Below are positions 7,795-14,953 of a DNA stretch of 20,644 nt, in pieces; position 1 is the stretch's first letter, and every line of letters starts with the position of its first letter. The stretch comes from an uncultured Bacillota bacterium. GTDB lineage: Bacteria; Bacillota; Clostridia; Lachnospirales; Lachnospiraceae. The position numbers and the translations under genes are program-made. Below the pieces are notes generated by a model. The model made no database searches, was not told the DNA's origin, and was given only the letters and a program-made list of their open reading frames with translations. The stretch is from assembly GCA_905200905.1 (NCBI GenBank), contig CAJKMA010000052.1:1-20644 (forward strand), given 5' to 3'.

Positions 7795-8458
7795 TGATAT
7801 ATCCACTTCCTATCTTTGTTTTAATAAAATCACAAAGCCCTGCCTGCTCCAGTTTTTTTCTCAGTCTGGTAACATTCACGGTCAACGTATTTTCTTCCAC
7901 ATAATCATCCATCTGCCATAACCGGGTCATGAGGGTATCCCGGCTGACCACTTTGCCTTTTTGCTCCAGAAGAGTCTTTAAAATCCGAAATTCATTTTTG
8001 GTAAGCTCTATCTTTTCCCCATCATAAAGCAGGGTGGTGTCGTTGAGATTGAGTACCGCACCTCTATGCTCCAGAACCGGAATTTTCCCTGCCATGTCAT
8101 AGGTACGGCGGAGAACTGCCTGAATTTTAGCCATCATTACCGTTAAATCCACTGGTTTGGGAATAAAATCATCTCCGCCCATATTCATAGCCATAACAAT
8201 GTTCATGTTATCTGAGGCAGAAGAGATAAATACCACAGGCACATTGGAAATTTTCCGTATTTCACTGCACCAGTGATACCCATTATAAAAAGGCAGCATA
8301 ATGTCCATCAGTACCATATGAGGGTCAAAACTCAAAAAAGCGGAAATCACATTCTGGAAATCTTTCACGGTTTCTGCCTGATTTCCCCAGGAGTCAATCT
8401 GTGTTTTCATTGCCTTTGCCATAGAAGCATCATCTTCCACAATTAAAATTCGGTACAT
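7787..8458 (-). CDS. BceR-type OmpR-family response regulator (regulator 1)
   Basis: This 223-aa protein has a receiver domain (residues 1-120) with acidic pocket E8/D9, phospho-acceptor D52 in VLMDIMLPFYNG, and conserved lysine K101 in FIPKPVDL. A winged-helix DNA-binding domain follows (about 127-223, ending GSGYIIE). The GGDDFIPKPVDL segment is typical of BceR-like regulators. It should be phosphorylated by the kinase at 6790-7794 and activate the transporter promoter at 6709-6779. The ATG at 8458 has AGAAAGGA just upstream. The gene overlaps the end of kinase 2 by 16 bases, so regulator 1 is translationally tied to the preceding, unrelated two-component pair. Confidence 0.92.
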   Translation of the reverse strand: MYRILIVEDDASMAKAMKTQIDSWGNQAETVKDFQNVISAFLSFDPHMVLMDIMLPFYNGYHWCSEIRKISNVPVVFISSASDNMNIVMAMNMGGDDFIPKPVDLTVMMAKIQAVLRRTYDMAGKIPVLEHRGAVLNLNDTTLLYDGEKIELTKNEFRILKTLLEQKGKVVSRDTLMTRLWQMDDYVEENTLTVNVTRLRKKLEQAGLCDFIKTKIGSGYIIE

Positions 8459-9867
8459 GTCCTTTCTCCTTTCTCTATACGCTGTGCCGGAAATGTCATT
8501 TCTACTCCAAAACCGCCTTCTAAGCCATGATAAAAAGCAAGGGTTCCTCTATGAGCCTCTATAATCTGGCGGACAATCAACAATCCCAATCCGTGCCTTG
8601 GCTGGGAAACACCGCTGTCACTTAACATATAGTGAGGTGTATGCTGTAGTTTTTGCAGCATTTCTTCTGTGATTCCCTTGCCCGCATCCTCCAGCAACAC
8701 TTTGCAGCCCTGTTCCTCTGCCACAATTTTCACAGTGATTCTGCACCCTTTTGGATTGTGTACCTGAGCATTGGTTATCAGATTTCCAAAAGCCCTTTTT
8801 AACAATTCCTTATCTCCCTGCATAAAGCACCCCTGCAAATCCTCCTGAATCTCCCACTCTATGGGGTATTTTCCCTCTAAATCCAGGTTTAAAAAGTCCA
8901 CCACTACCTGGCGGACAACTGCCACCAGGTTCAGCGTTTCTATGCGGAGGGGCTGCATATGATATTCCAGTTTTGAGGAGAGGTTCAAATCGTTGATCAG
9001 GTTTTTCATCCTCACACTCTGTTGTCGGATGATTCCTGCTTTTTTCCGTTCTTCCAGAGGAAGGCTTTGATTCTCTTCTAATTGAGCCGCATACCCCATC
9101 ACCATGGACAAGGGTGTCCGGATATCATGGGAAACACCAGAAATCCAGTTCGCCCTGGCACTTTCTCTTCGTTTTAATTCCCTCTCCTGTGTCCGAAGTT
9201 TCTCTGAAACCTGATTCATGGCCTCTGCCAACTGAGAAAAGAGTCCTTTTTCTTTTACATAGACCTCCTTATTTGGCAATTCTTCAATTCCTTTCACAAT
9301 GGGTCTGACGGATTTTAAAATGCCTGAGGTGGCTACCATATAAATCACCAGAATTACCAGAAGATTCGCCAGCAAAAACACAGCCATCATTTTGGGAAAT
9401 CCTTCTATCAGAGCATAATCATAGGTATTGTGCATCATTTTCCAATAGGCTTTCTTGGGATGTCCCAGAATCAGAAGGTTTTCACCTTTTGCAGCCGTCG
9501 TAGTAGGATAATCTGCAATATATCCCAGGCTAAAAGCAGAGATTTCCGAAATCGTATAATGAAGAGGGATTTCCTTTGGCAGATTGTCACTGTGCCAGAG
9601 AACGTTGCCTGTTCCATCCTGGACTAGAATCCCCCATGCCTGATACTCTTCTAAAATCTCCTGCCCTCTCTCTGTCAGGATATATTCCCCAGAGCCATCC
9701 TCCTGTAATTCCTTTGACAGCTCACTGGTACTGGTCCACCCTCCTGCATTGGACACACTGCCATAAGTCATGTAAATCAATAAGCCAAGATTTAAGACCA
9801 GCAAAATAAACCCGGAACAAAGCAAGGTGAAAAAAAATCGTTTCATTAATTTTAAAACACTTTTCAT
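8443..9867 (-). CDS. Sensor histidine kinase with extracellular domain (kinase 2)
   Basis: This 474-aa membrane kinase has helix 1 at about residues 11-33, an extracellular domain of about 125 residues, and helix 2 at about 158-180. A HAMP-like linker (about 181-235) leads to an H-box VSHDIRTPLSMVMGY with H247, an N-box NLITNAQVHNPKG, and ATP-binding motifs DAGKGIT and GLGLLIVRQII. Unlike kinase 1 it can sense an external signal directly. Its cognate regulator is almost certainly regulator 2, which ends three bases upstream. By gene order the pair probably controls the divergent lantibiotic-type transporter starting at 12333; this is inferred from position only. Its stop lies inside the start of regulator 1. 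Confidence 0.92.
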   Translation of the reverse strand: MKSVLKLMKRFFFTLLCSGFILLVLNLGLLIYMTYGSVSNAGGWTSTSELSKELQEDGSGEYILTERGQEILEEYQAWGILVQDGTGNVLWHSDNLPKEIPLHYTISEISAFSLGYIADYPTTTAAKGENLLILGHPKKAYWKMMHNTYDYALIEGFPKMMAVFLLANLLVILVIYMVATSGILKSVRPIVKGIEELPNKEVYVKEKGLFSQLAEAMNQVSEKLRTQERELKRRESARANWISGVSHDIRTPLSMVMGYAAQLEENQSLPLEERKKAGIIRQQSVRMKNLINDLNLSSKLEYHMQPLRIETLNLVAVVRQVVVDFLNLDLEGKYPIEWEIQEDLQGCFMQGDKELLKRAFGNLITNAQVHNPKGCRITVKIVAEEQGCKVLLEDAGKGITEEMLQKLQHTPHYMLSDSGVSQPRHGLGLLIVRQIIEAHRGTLAFYHGLEGGFGVEMTFPAQRIEKGERTCTEF

Positions 9868-9870
9868 CTG

Positions 9871-10572
9871 CTATTCCTCCACCAGCAGTTTATAGCCAAG
9901 GCCTTTCACTGTAATCAGAGAAACCGGCCTGGATGGAGTCTGCTCTATCTTTTCCCGGATTCTGCGGATGTGCGCCATCAGAGAATTTTCGTACCCAAAA
10001 GGATTGTCACCCCAAGCAGCCTCACAAAGCTGGTCAATGGTCACAATCCTTCCGGCATTGCGGTACAAAGCCTGAAGAATTTCATGTTCTTTGGCTGTAA
10101 GAGGCAGATGTTCTCCATTTTTTAATACCTCTGCCCTGGCAAAATCAATCTGGCTTCCAGCCAACTTGACCAAAGGTGTCTCCTCTTTATATGTCCTGCG
10201 AAGAATGGCAGCGGTACGAAGAAGCAGTTCCTTTGGCAAAAAAGGCTTCACCAGATAGTCATCTGCCCCTGCGAAAAGTCCTTTTAAACGGTCTTCATCT
10301 TCCCCAAGAGCAGTGAGAAACAACACCGGTATCCCGGTAAATTCCCGCATCTTCTCCAACAGGGAAATCCCGTCTCCATCGGGAAGCATCACATCCAGCA
10401 CCGCAAAATCCGGCTTCCAGTCTTTACATATGGTAAGTGCTTCTGCCATGGTTCCTGCTGTCCGAATCTTGGTATAATGCTCTTCCCGAAAAATAGAGCA
10501 AACCATCTGACAAAGGTTCTCTTCATCATCTACAAGAAGAATCTTCTTTTGTTTTATATAGTCATAGGTCAT
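9871..10572 (-). CDS. OmpR-family response regulator (regulator 2)
   Basis: This 233-aa regulator has the receiver acidic pair in LLVDDEEN, phospho-acceptor D60 in VLDVMLPDGDG, T/A in FLTALG, and K109 in DDYLVKPF. A winged-helix domain follows (about 135-233) with the recognition-helix segment ENSLMAHIRRIREKIE and the terminal TVKGLGYKL. The ATG at 10572 is one base downstream of the ASKHA gene stop, and its ribosome site (GAGGA) lies within the last codons of that gene, so the two are translationally coupled. It pairs with kinase 2 directly downstream. It is a candidate to bind the CAAGGT-type array at 12240-12277, because lantibiotic-transporter operons are commonly controlled by an adjacent pair. 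Confidence 0.92.
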   Translation of the reverse strand: MTYDYIKQKKILLVDDEENLCQMVCSIFREEHYTKIRTAGTMAEALTICKDWKPDFAVLDVMLPDGDGISLLEKMREFTGIPVLFLTALGEDEDRLKGLFAGADDYLVKPFLPKELLLRTAAILRRTYKEETPLVKLAGSQIDFARAEVLKNGEHLPLTAKEHEILQALYRNAGRIVTIDQLCEAAWGDNPFGYENSLMAHIRRIREKIEQTPSRPVSLITVKGLGYKLLVEE

Positions 10573-10573
10573 A

Positions 10574-12139
10574 TTATCCTCTTCCTCGCCTTCTTAATTC
10601 TGCTTCCACTGTAGGATACCGGTCCAGATCTGTATGCGGAATCGCCTCTGCAGCTGCCATAAGATGTACAAAATTATCCACGGCCCCAAACTGAATGTAC
10701 ACCATTTTTTCCAACAGTTCCAAAATATCTTTCTGATACTCTTTGTTTAGCAGCATTTTCCCTGCACCTAACAAAGATGTATTGCCCGGAAGGACAATTT
10801 TATCACGCCGGATGTCCGGATATAATCCAATGGTCACGCCAGATTCCTTGGAAATATGAGTTCCAAAGGCACCTGCAACGTAAAATTTTTTAATATCTCT
10901 CATAGTGAGCCCTACTTCGTTCATCATATATTCTACCATGGTTCCTGCTGCTGCTTTGGTCTTGAGAAATTCTTCGATATCTGATTGGTAAAAACAGAGT
11001 CCGGGAGCGTATTCTGCCGCCAGTTCCCCCTCCTGTTCTACGATTCTGCCAGAAACCTCCGGCTGAAGTTTTCCCTTCATATCAATCCATCCATTTAAAA
11101 ACATCTGTGCCAGAAAATCTACAATGCCGGAACCGCAGATTCCCTTTGCCTCTCCTTCTCCTATGACATGTACCAGGACTTCCTGATCACAGATTTCCAC
11201 CTGATCCACAGCACCAGCCTCTGCACGCATTCCGGTTTTCACCACACCACCTTCCAGAGCCGGTCCCGCCGCACCTGCTCCTACTACTAAGAAGTCTTTA
11301 TTTCCTATTACCAGCTCTCCGTTTGTCCCAATATCCAGAAATACACAAAGTTCCTCTTGTTTATAGAGTTCTGTTGCCACGATTCCACTCAGGATATCAC
11401 CTCCCAGGTAGTTCGCCTGCCCTGGAAAGCAATAGACATAACCCAGATTCGGAAATCCCAATTCTTTCGCCGGATAACAGTCTGGCTTCAAGGTCCGCAC
11501 TGCATAAGGACTGGAGAATACACAAAATGCATCCAGCCCAAAAAGAAAATGAATCATAGTAGTATTTCCGGAAAGAACCAAAGAACCCCATTTCTCACTG
11601 GGAATCCCTGTTTCCTCCTGTATCTGCCTAAACAACTCCAGGAAACTGTCTATGGTTGCCTTTCGGATTTCTTCCATTCGTTCCGGCTGATCTTTTCCAT
11701 AAAAAATCCGGCTGAGAATATCCTGTCCAAAAGCAATCTGTTGATTAAATCCTGATTTCTCACATACGGTTTTCCCTGTATTCATATCAGCAAGCGCCAC
11801 AGCAATGGTAGTGCTTCCCAAATCTGCATAGACTCCATAGTGACAGTCCGTGGTATCTCCTGCTTCTATATCTACCAATTCCCACTGACACCCTGTCCAT
11901 ACTAAAAATACGGTAATCTTCCATCCTGCTCTATAGCAGAGAGGATAAAACTTCTTTAATACCTTCAAGCTGCAGTGGATTTCTCCAAATTCTTCCCTGA
12001 GTTCTCTGAGAATTCGCTCCTGATCGGAAACAAAATCTTCTTCTGTTGGACCAGGCAGTTCCATATAGATTTTTCTGCTCCATCCGTTAATTCCAGGAGA
12101 ACGCCGTTCTTCTTTTCTTATCTTCACTCTATTTTCCAT
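10574..12139 (-). CDS. RACo-like ASKHA ATPase (DUF4445 family) lacking the ferredoxin domain
   Basis: This 521-aa protein belongs to the ASKHA family around RACo, the ATP-dependent reductive activator of corrinoid proteins. Recognisable parts are the linker YMELPGPTEEDFVSDQ (about 25-40), the first ASKHA phosphate motif ADLGSTTIAVALAD (about 105-118), the second, FLDIGTNGE, and the carboxyl-terminal ICGSGIVD and FYVAGAFGTHI. Full-length relatives begin with a [2Fe-2S] ferredoxin domain. Here the protein starts essentially at the linker, and no CX5CX2C cluster motif is present. The ATG at 12139 has AGGAG nine bases upstream; the frame is open to 12274 but the extension has no ferredoxin features and crosses the promoter. 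No corrinoid protein or methyltransferase gene is nearby. It heads the two-component operon, so its role is open. Confidence 0.85.
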   Translation of the reverse strand: MENRVKIRKEERRSPGINGWSRKIYMELPGPTEEDFVSDQERILRELREEFGEIHCSLKVLKKFYPLCYRAGWKITVFLVWTGCQWELVDIEAGDTTDCHYGVYADLGSTTIAVALADMNTGKTVCEKSGFNQQIAFGQDILSRIFYGKDQPERMEEIRKATIDSFLELFRQIQEETGIPSEKWGSLVLSGNTTMIHFLFGLDAFCVFSSPYAVRTLKPDCYPAKELGFPNLGYVYCFPGQANYLGGDILSGIVATELYKQEELCVFLDIGTNGELVIGNKDFLVVGAGAAGPALEGGVVKTGMRAEAGAVDQVEICDQEVLVHVIGEGEAKGICGSGIVDFLAQMFLNGWIDMKGKLQPEVSGRIVEQEGELAAEYAPGLCFYQSDIEEFLKTKAAAGTMVEYMMNEVGLTMRDIKKFYVAGAFGTHISKESGVTIGLYPDIRRDKIVLPGNTSLLGAGKMLLNKEYQKDILELLEKMVYIQFGAVDNFVHLMAAAEAIPHTDLDRYPTVEAELRRRGRG

Positions 12140-12182
12140 CCTTTCTCGCTCCTGTTTCAAGGGTAATCTCATAATTAAGGTT

Positions 12183-12190
12183 ATTTTATA
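12183..12190 (-). promoter_or_regulatory. Possible -10 of the ASKHA/two-component operon
   Basis: On the minus strand TATAAAAT lies about 45 bases before the ASKHA ATG. No good -35 is found 16-18 bases upstream, so this would be a weak or activator-dependent promoter. The AAGGT array driving the divergent transporter ends about 50 bases upstream of it and could influence both directions. Confidence 0.3.
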
Positions 12191-12239
12191 CCATTCACCA
12201 TGGATATGCCAGCCTGTTTTTCTTCTTCTGCTGCTTTGT

Positions 12240-12286
12240 AAGGTAAATGTAAGGTTGTGGGAAGGTTCCTGCAAGGTTCTTATTAT
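12240..12286 (+). promoter_or_regulatory. Four AAGGT repeats at 11-bp period plus -10 of the LanFEG-type operon
   Basis: AAGGT begins at 12240, 12251, 12262 and 12273, each exactly 11 bases from the next, with unrelated six-base spacers. The last copy ends three bases before TATTAT (12281-12286), a 5/6 match to the -10 consensus, and there is no -35 hexamer. Exact 11-bp direct repeats on one face of the helix against a -10 are the classical arrangement for tandem OmpR-family dimers replacing a -35. The same array occurs at 17424-17461. Confidence 0.75.
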
Positions 12287-12332
12287 ACACTGGATTTATC
12301 AAAGAAATTTCACATCGGAAAGGAGATCTTTT

Positions 12333-13088
12333 ATGAATATCATAGAAACGCAACATTTAACAAAATCCTACAAAAATTTTACTGCGGTGTCTGATTTGAA
12401 TCTGCATATCCGCAAAGGCACGGTATATGGTTTCCTTGGGCCAAATGGTGCCGGAAAATCTACTACCATGAAAATGTTCCTGGGGCTTACCAAACCCACC
12501 CATGGCACTTTTTCCATTCAGGGAAAGCAGTATCCCAAGGAACGGATTTCCATTTTAAAAGACATTGGTTCTTTTATTGAATCCCCTGCTTTCTATGGCA
12601 ATCTTACAGGAGAAGAAAACCTGGATCTGATCCGGCGTATTCTGGGACTGCCAAAAAGCAGTGTGCCGGAAGTTCTGGAACTGGTAGGACTGGAACGCTT
12701 TGGAAAACGTCTGGCAAAACAATATTCCCTTGGTATGAAGCAGCGCCTTGGACTTGCAGGTGCCCTCATTGCCCGCCCTCCTATCCTGATTCTGGATGAA
12801 CCCACCAATGGACTGGATCCTGTGGGAATCCATGAAATCCGCTCTCTTATTAAATCACTGCCTCAAAGATTTGACTGTACGGTTTTTGTATCCTCCCACC
12901 TGCTGTCAGAAATTGAACTTATGGCAGATGATATCGGAATTCTCAACCATGGGCATCTTCTGTTTGAGGGCTCCTTAGAACAGCTAAAGCAGAAGGCTCT
13001 GGCTCAGGGATTCCCCACAGACCATTTGGAGGATACTTTCCTGGCTATGGTGGATGAGGATAATCAGAAACGAGGTGGCAGGAAATGA
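12333..13088 (+). CDS. Lantibiotic-immunity-type ABC transporter ATPase (LanF/BcrA-like)
   Basis: This 251-aa nucleotide-binding subunit has Walker A GPNGAGKS (36-43), signature YSLGMKQRLG (131-140), Walker B ILILDEP (151-157) and TNGLDPVG. At the Q-loop position it reads GSFIESP, with E83 in place of glutamine. This E-loop is a known mark of LanF ATPases that expel lantibiotics from the membrane. The ATG at 12333 has AAAGGAGA six bases upstream; the open frame back to 12255 would run through the promoter and is rejected. It overlaps the first permease by four bases (ATGA). Its promoter carries four 11-bp-spaced operator repeats. It most likely energises export of a membrane-bound cationic peptide; the peptide is unknown. 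Confidence 0.93.
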   Translation: MNIIETQHLTKSYKNFTAVSDLNLHIRKGTVYGFLGPNGAGKSTTMKMFLGLTKPTHGTFSIQGKQYPKERISILKDIGSFIESPAFYGNLTGEENLDLIRRILGLPKSSVPEVLELVGLERFGKRLAKQYSLGMKQRLGLAGALIARPPILILDEPTNGLDPVGIHEIRSLIKSLPQRFDCTVFVSSHLLSEIELMADDIGILNHGHLLFEGSLEQLKQKALAQGFPTDHLEDTFLAMVDEDNQKRGGRK

Positions 13089-13810
13089 GTCTTTTCTTAG
13101 AATGGAAGAAACTAAAACGTACCGGATATATCACGGTCTATATGGGCTGCGGGCTTTTTGCCTCTGCTTTTCCCCTGGTTCAGATGGCAGTCCGCCAGGA
13201 GACCTTTCTCTCCCTTCCCGGAAACCCTCTGGACATTCTCATGAATGCTAACTGGCAGATGATTGCCATGCTGAATATTCTGGTATCCATCTGCGGTGCC
13301 TGCCTGATGTACCACACAGAATATGCAGAAAAAGGATGGGAAAAAATGTCGGTACTGCCCATTCATACAGGCAAGCTATTTCTTGGAAAATGTACTCTTG
13401 CCACACTTGGATTAGCAGTTCTTTTATTCCTGGAATTTAGTTCCCTCACCATATGCCAGCTCCATTGGTTTCCCAAAACCCCGGTTGCCATAAAAGAACT
13501 TTTATCCTTTGCCAGTTTTCAGTTTGTGATTACGCTTCCTACAGTGATACTTATGCTGGTCATTGCCTCAGCCTGTGAATCTATGTGGGTTTCTCTTGGC
13601 ATTGGAGTGATTTTGCTGTTTACATTTTCCATTTTCTCTCAGGAAAACCTTGTACTAAGCCTATTGCCTTTTTCTTCTCCATTTCAGCTTTTTTCTCTGG
13701 CACAGGAACAGGGATGGACTTCTCTTTTTATTTGGGTATGTCTTGGTGAAGCTGTGATATTTGTCCTGGGAGAAGGAGTTTATCAAAAAATCAGGAGGTC
13801 TTTTTCATGA
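13085..13810 (+). CDS. Lantibiotic-immunity-type ABC permease, first subunit (LanE/MutE-like)
   Basis: This 241-aa membrane protein has about six hydrophobic helices. The amino end MSLFLEWKKLKRTGYITVYM is the usual short cytoplasmic lead of ABC-2 type permeases. The loop after helix 2 has EYAEKGWEKMSVLPIHTGKL, which matches in spacing the E-x-n-L-x-x-P-I-x-x-x-K-L loop of the other three small permeases in the window. The start overlaps the ATPase stop (ATGA) and the end overlaps the next permease (ATGA), so the three subunits are translationally coupled, as expected for a LanFEG complex. The MutE/EpiE assignment rests on length, topology and gene order; individual residues are poorly conserved in this family. 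Confidence 0.85.
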   Translation: MSLFLEWKKLKRTGYITVYMGCGLFASAFPLVQMAVRQETFLSLPGNPLDILMNANWQMIAMLNILVSICGACLMYHTEYAEKGWEKMSVLPIHTGKLFLGKCTLATLGLAVLLFLEFSSLTICQLHWFPKTPVAIKELLSFASFQFVITLPTVILMLVIASACESMWVSLGIGVILLFTFSIFSQENLVLSLLPFSSPFQLFSLAQEQGWTSLFIWVCLGEAVIFVLGEGVYQKIRRSFS

Positions 13811-14577
13811 ATTTTTCTACATACCTTGCCATGGAACTAAAAAAAATAAAACGTTCTAAGATTTTGCTGCTGCTTTGTGTCCCTGTTATCATGATGTGGC
13901 TGCCCAGCATCATAAATTCCGATAAAATCTTTGATACCCAGCAAATCCCTATTTCACCGGAACACAACTTTTTTATCCAGGGATTTATGGGCATGTCCTG
14001 GTTCATGATTCCTGCTTCCCTGATTATCTGCGTGGTACTGCTGAACCAGACAGAACAACGCAACCGAGGCATATTAAAAATGCTCTCCCTGCCGATAAAC
14101 ACAAGAAAACTGTGCCTTGCTAAATTTGTGGTACTGTTGCTGCTTGCCGGAATGCAGATGCTTATGACCATAGCTGCTTACATGGTCAGTGCTTTTATTG
14201 CCTCTCACTTGCAGGACTATTCCTTCCTTTTGGAGCCTTCTTATGTGTGCAGCACTGTTTTTCACCTGTATCTGGCTGCTATCCCTATGGCTGCTGTGTT
14301 CTGGATGCTGGTGGTTTTTCTCAAATCTCCTATTTTTTCCGTAGGTATTGGGCTTGCTTCCATTGTCCCTTCTGTTCTCATGATTAACACCAAGGTATGG
14401 TGGGGCTATCCCATGAGCTATCCCTTTTATCTACTCATGGTAGAGTATGGAAAAGCAGCCAAGGGTATCTATGAAACACAGATTTCATGGCTGCCATGGA
14501 TTCCTGTTGCTGTTAGTATTACCATTGTTTCACTGGCTGTTTCCTGCGTTGGATTTGGCCGTTTTGAAAGGAGATAA
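13807..14577 (+). CDS. Lantibiotic-immunity-type ABC permease, second subunit (LanG/MutG-like)
   Basis: This 256-aa protein has about six membrane helices and the cytoplasmic loop NQTEQRNRGILKMLSLPIN, matching that of the preceding permease. Together with the ATPase and first permease it completes a heteromeric exporter. The ATG lies within the stop of the first permease, with AGGAGG about seven bases upstream. A 91-aa membrane protein gene follows four bases downstream. The carboxyl end reads VSCVGFGRFERR, a typical basic cytoplasmic tail. The MutG assignment is by gene order and topology. Confidence 0.85.
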   Translation: MNFSTYLAMELKKIKRSKILLLLCVPVIMMWLPSIINSDKIFDTQQIPISPEHNFFIQGFMGMSWFMIPASLIICVVLLNQTEQRNRGILKMLSLPINTRKLCLAKFVVLLLLAGMQMLMTIAAYMVSAFIASHLQDYSFLLEPSYVCSTVFHLYLAAIPMAAVFWMLVVFLKSPIFSVGIGLASIVPSVLMINTKVWWGYPMSYPFYLLMVEYGKAAKGIYETQISWLPWIPVAVSITIVSLAVSCVGFGRFERR

Positions 14578-14581
14578 ATCT

Positions 14582-14857
14582 ATGAAAAACAAAGTATGGA
14601 CTTTCATCTCAACAATCATGTTATTTGTACCCTGGAGTATTTTTCTTCTGCGTACGAATGCCTGGGCACTCCGGTCTCCTGTTGCAGAAATTTTAATTTC
14701 CTGTTACGCTGCCTTTATGATTTTCTCCGGTATTTTTACCATCTGGGGATATGCCAAAGAACGAGTACGGAATTTGTGGATGCAAATCTGCTGTGTCATC
14801 AATGGGCTCTATACAGTAGTCGGAATTGCGGCATTTTTTATGATGGGGATTTCATAA
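14582..14857 (+). CDS. Small hydrophobic membrane protein in the LanFEG-type operon
   Basis: This 91-aa protein has three likely membrane helices (about 7-24, 34-52 and 66-88) separated by short basic loops (YAKERVRN). The start ATG at 14582 has AAAGGAGA seven bases upstream and lies four bases after the MutG-like stop, so it is a genuine fourth cistron. I do not recognise a named family. Possible roles are an accessory subunit of the transporter, or a stand-alone immunity peptide like those found with some LanFEG sets, though it lacks the lipoprotein signal of LanI proteins. A longer reading frame opens at 14447 inside the permease gene, but only the internal ATG has a ribosome site. Confidence 0.8.
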   Translation: MKNKVWTFISTIMLFVPWSIFLLRTNAWALRSPVAEILISCYAAFMIFSGIFTIWGYAKERVRNLWMQICCVINGLYTVVGIAAFFMMGIS

Positions 14858-14893
14858 AAAGCCTTGTTTTTCCTGCATTCTACTGCCAGTCGG

Positions 14894-14922
14894 TTGTGTT
14901 CTTCCTGCAAATATCTTACAAT
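14894..14922 (+). promoter_or_regulatory. Predicted promoter of the HTH-membrane regulator gene
   Basis: TTGTGT (14894-14899) and TACAAT (14917-14922) are 17 bases apart, placing a transcript start about 25 bases before the ATG at 14954. This would let the regulator be expressed independently of the upstream transporter operon. No terminator hairpin is visible between 14857 and this promoter, so read-through is also possible. Confidence 0.6.
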
Positions 14923-14953
14923 AATCCTATCTTTTAGAAAGCAGGTGACACTT

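Noticed and set aside
11357..11755. 132-aa open frame on the plus strand
   Set aside because: It is antisense to the RACo-like gene, whose frame shows family motifs throughout this stretch.
12140..12274. 45-residue upstream extension of the ASKHA protein, considered as a possible ferredoxin remnant
   Set aside because: It contains no cysteine cluster motif, looks like translated intergenic DNA, and the ATG at 12139 has a good ribosome site.
12255..12332. 26-residue extension of the first LanF-like ATPase
   Set aside because: It overlaps the operator array and -10, and the ATG at 12333 has AAAGGAGA at ideal spacing.
14858..14953. Search for a lanthipeptide precursor or other small peptide gene in the gaps around the transporters
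   Set aside because: No short frame with a ribosome site, leader-like sequence and Cys/Ser/Thr-rich core was found here or in 15722-15796, 17431-17528 or 19920-20041.
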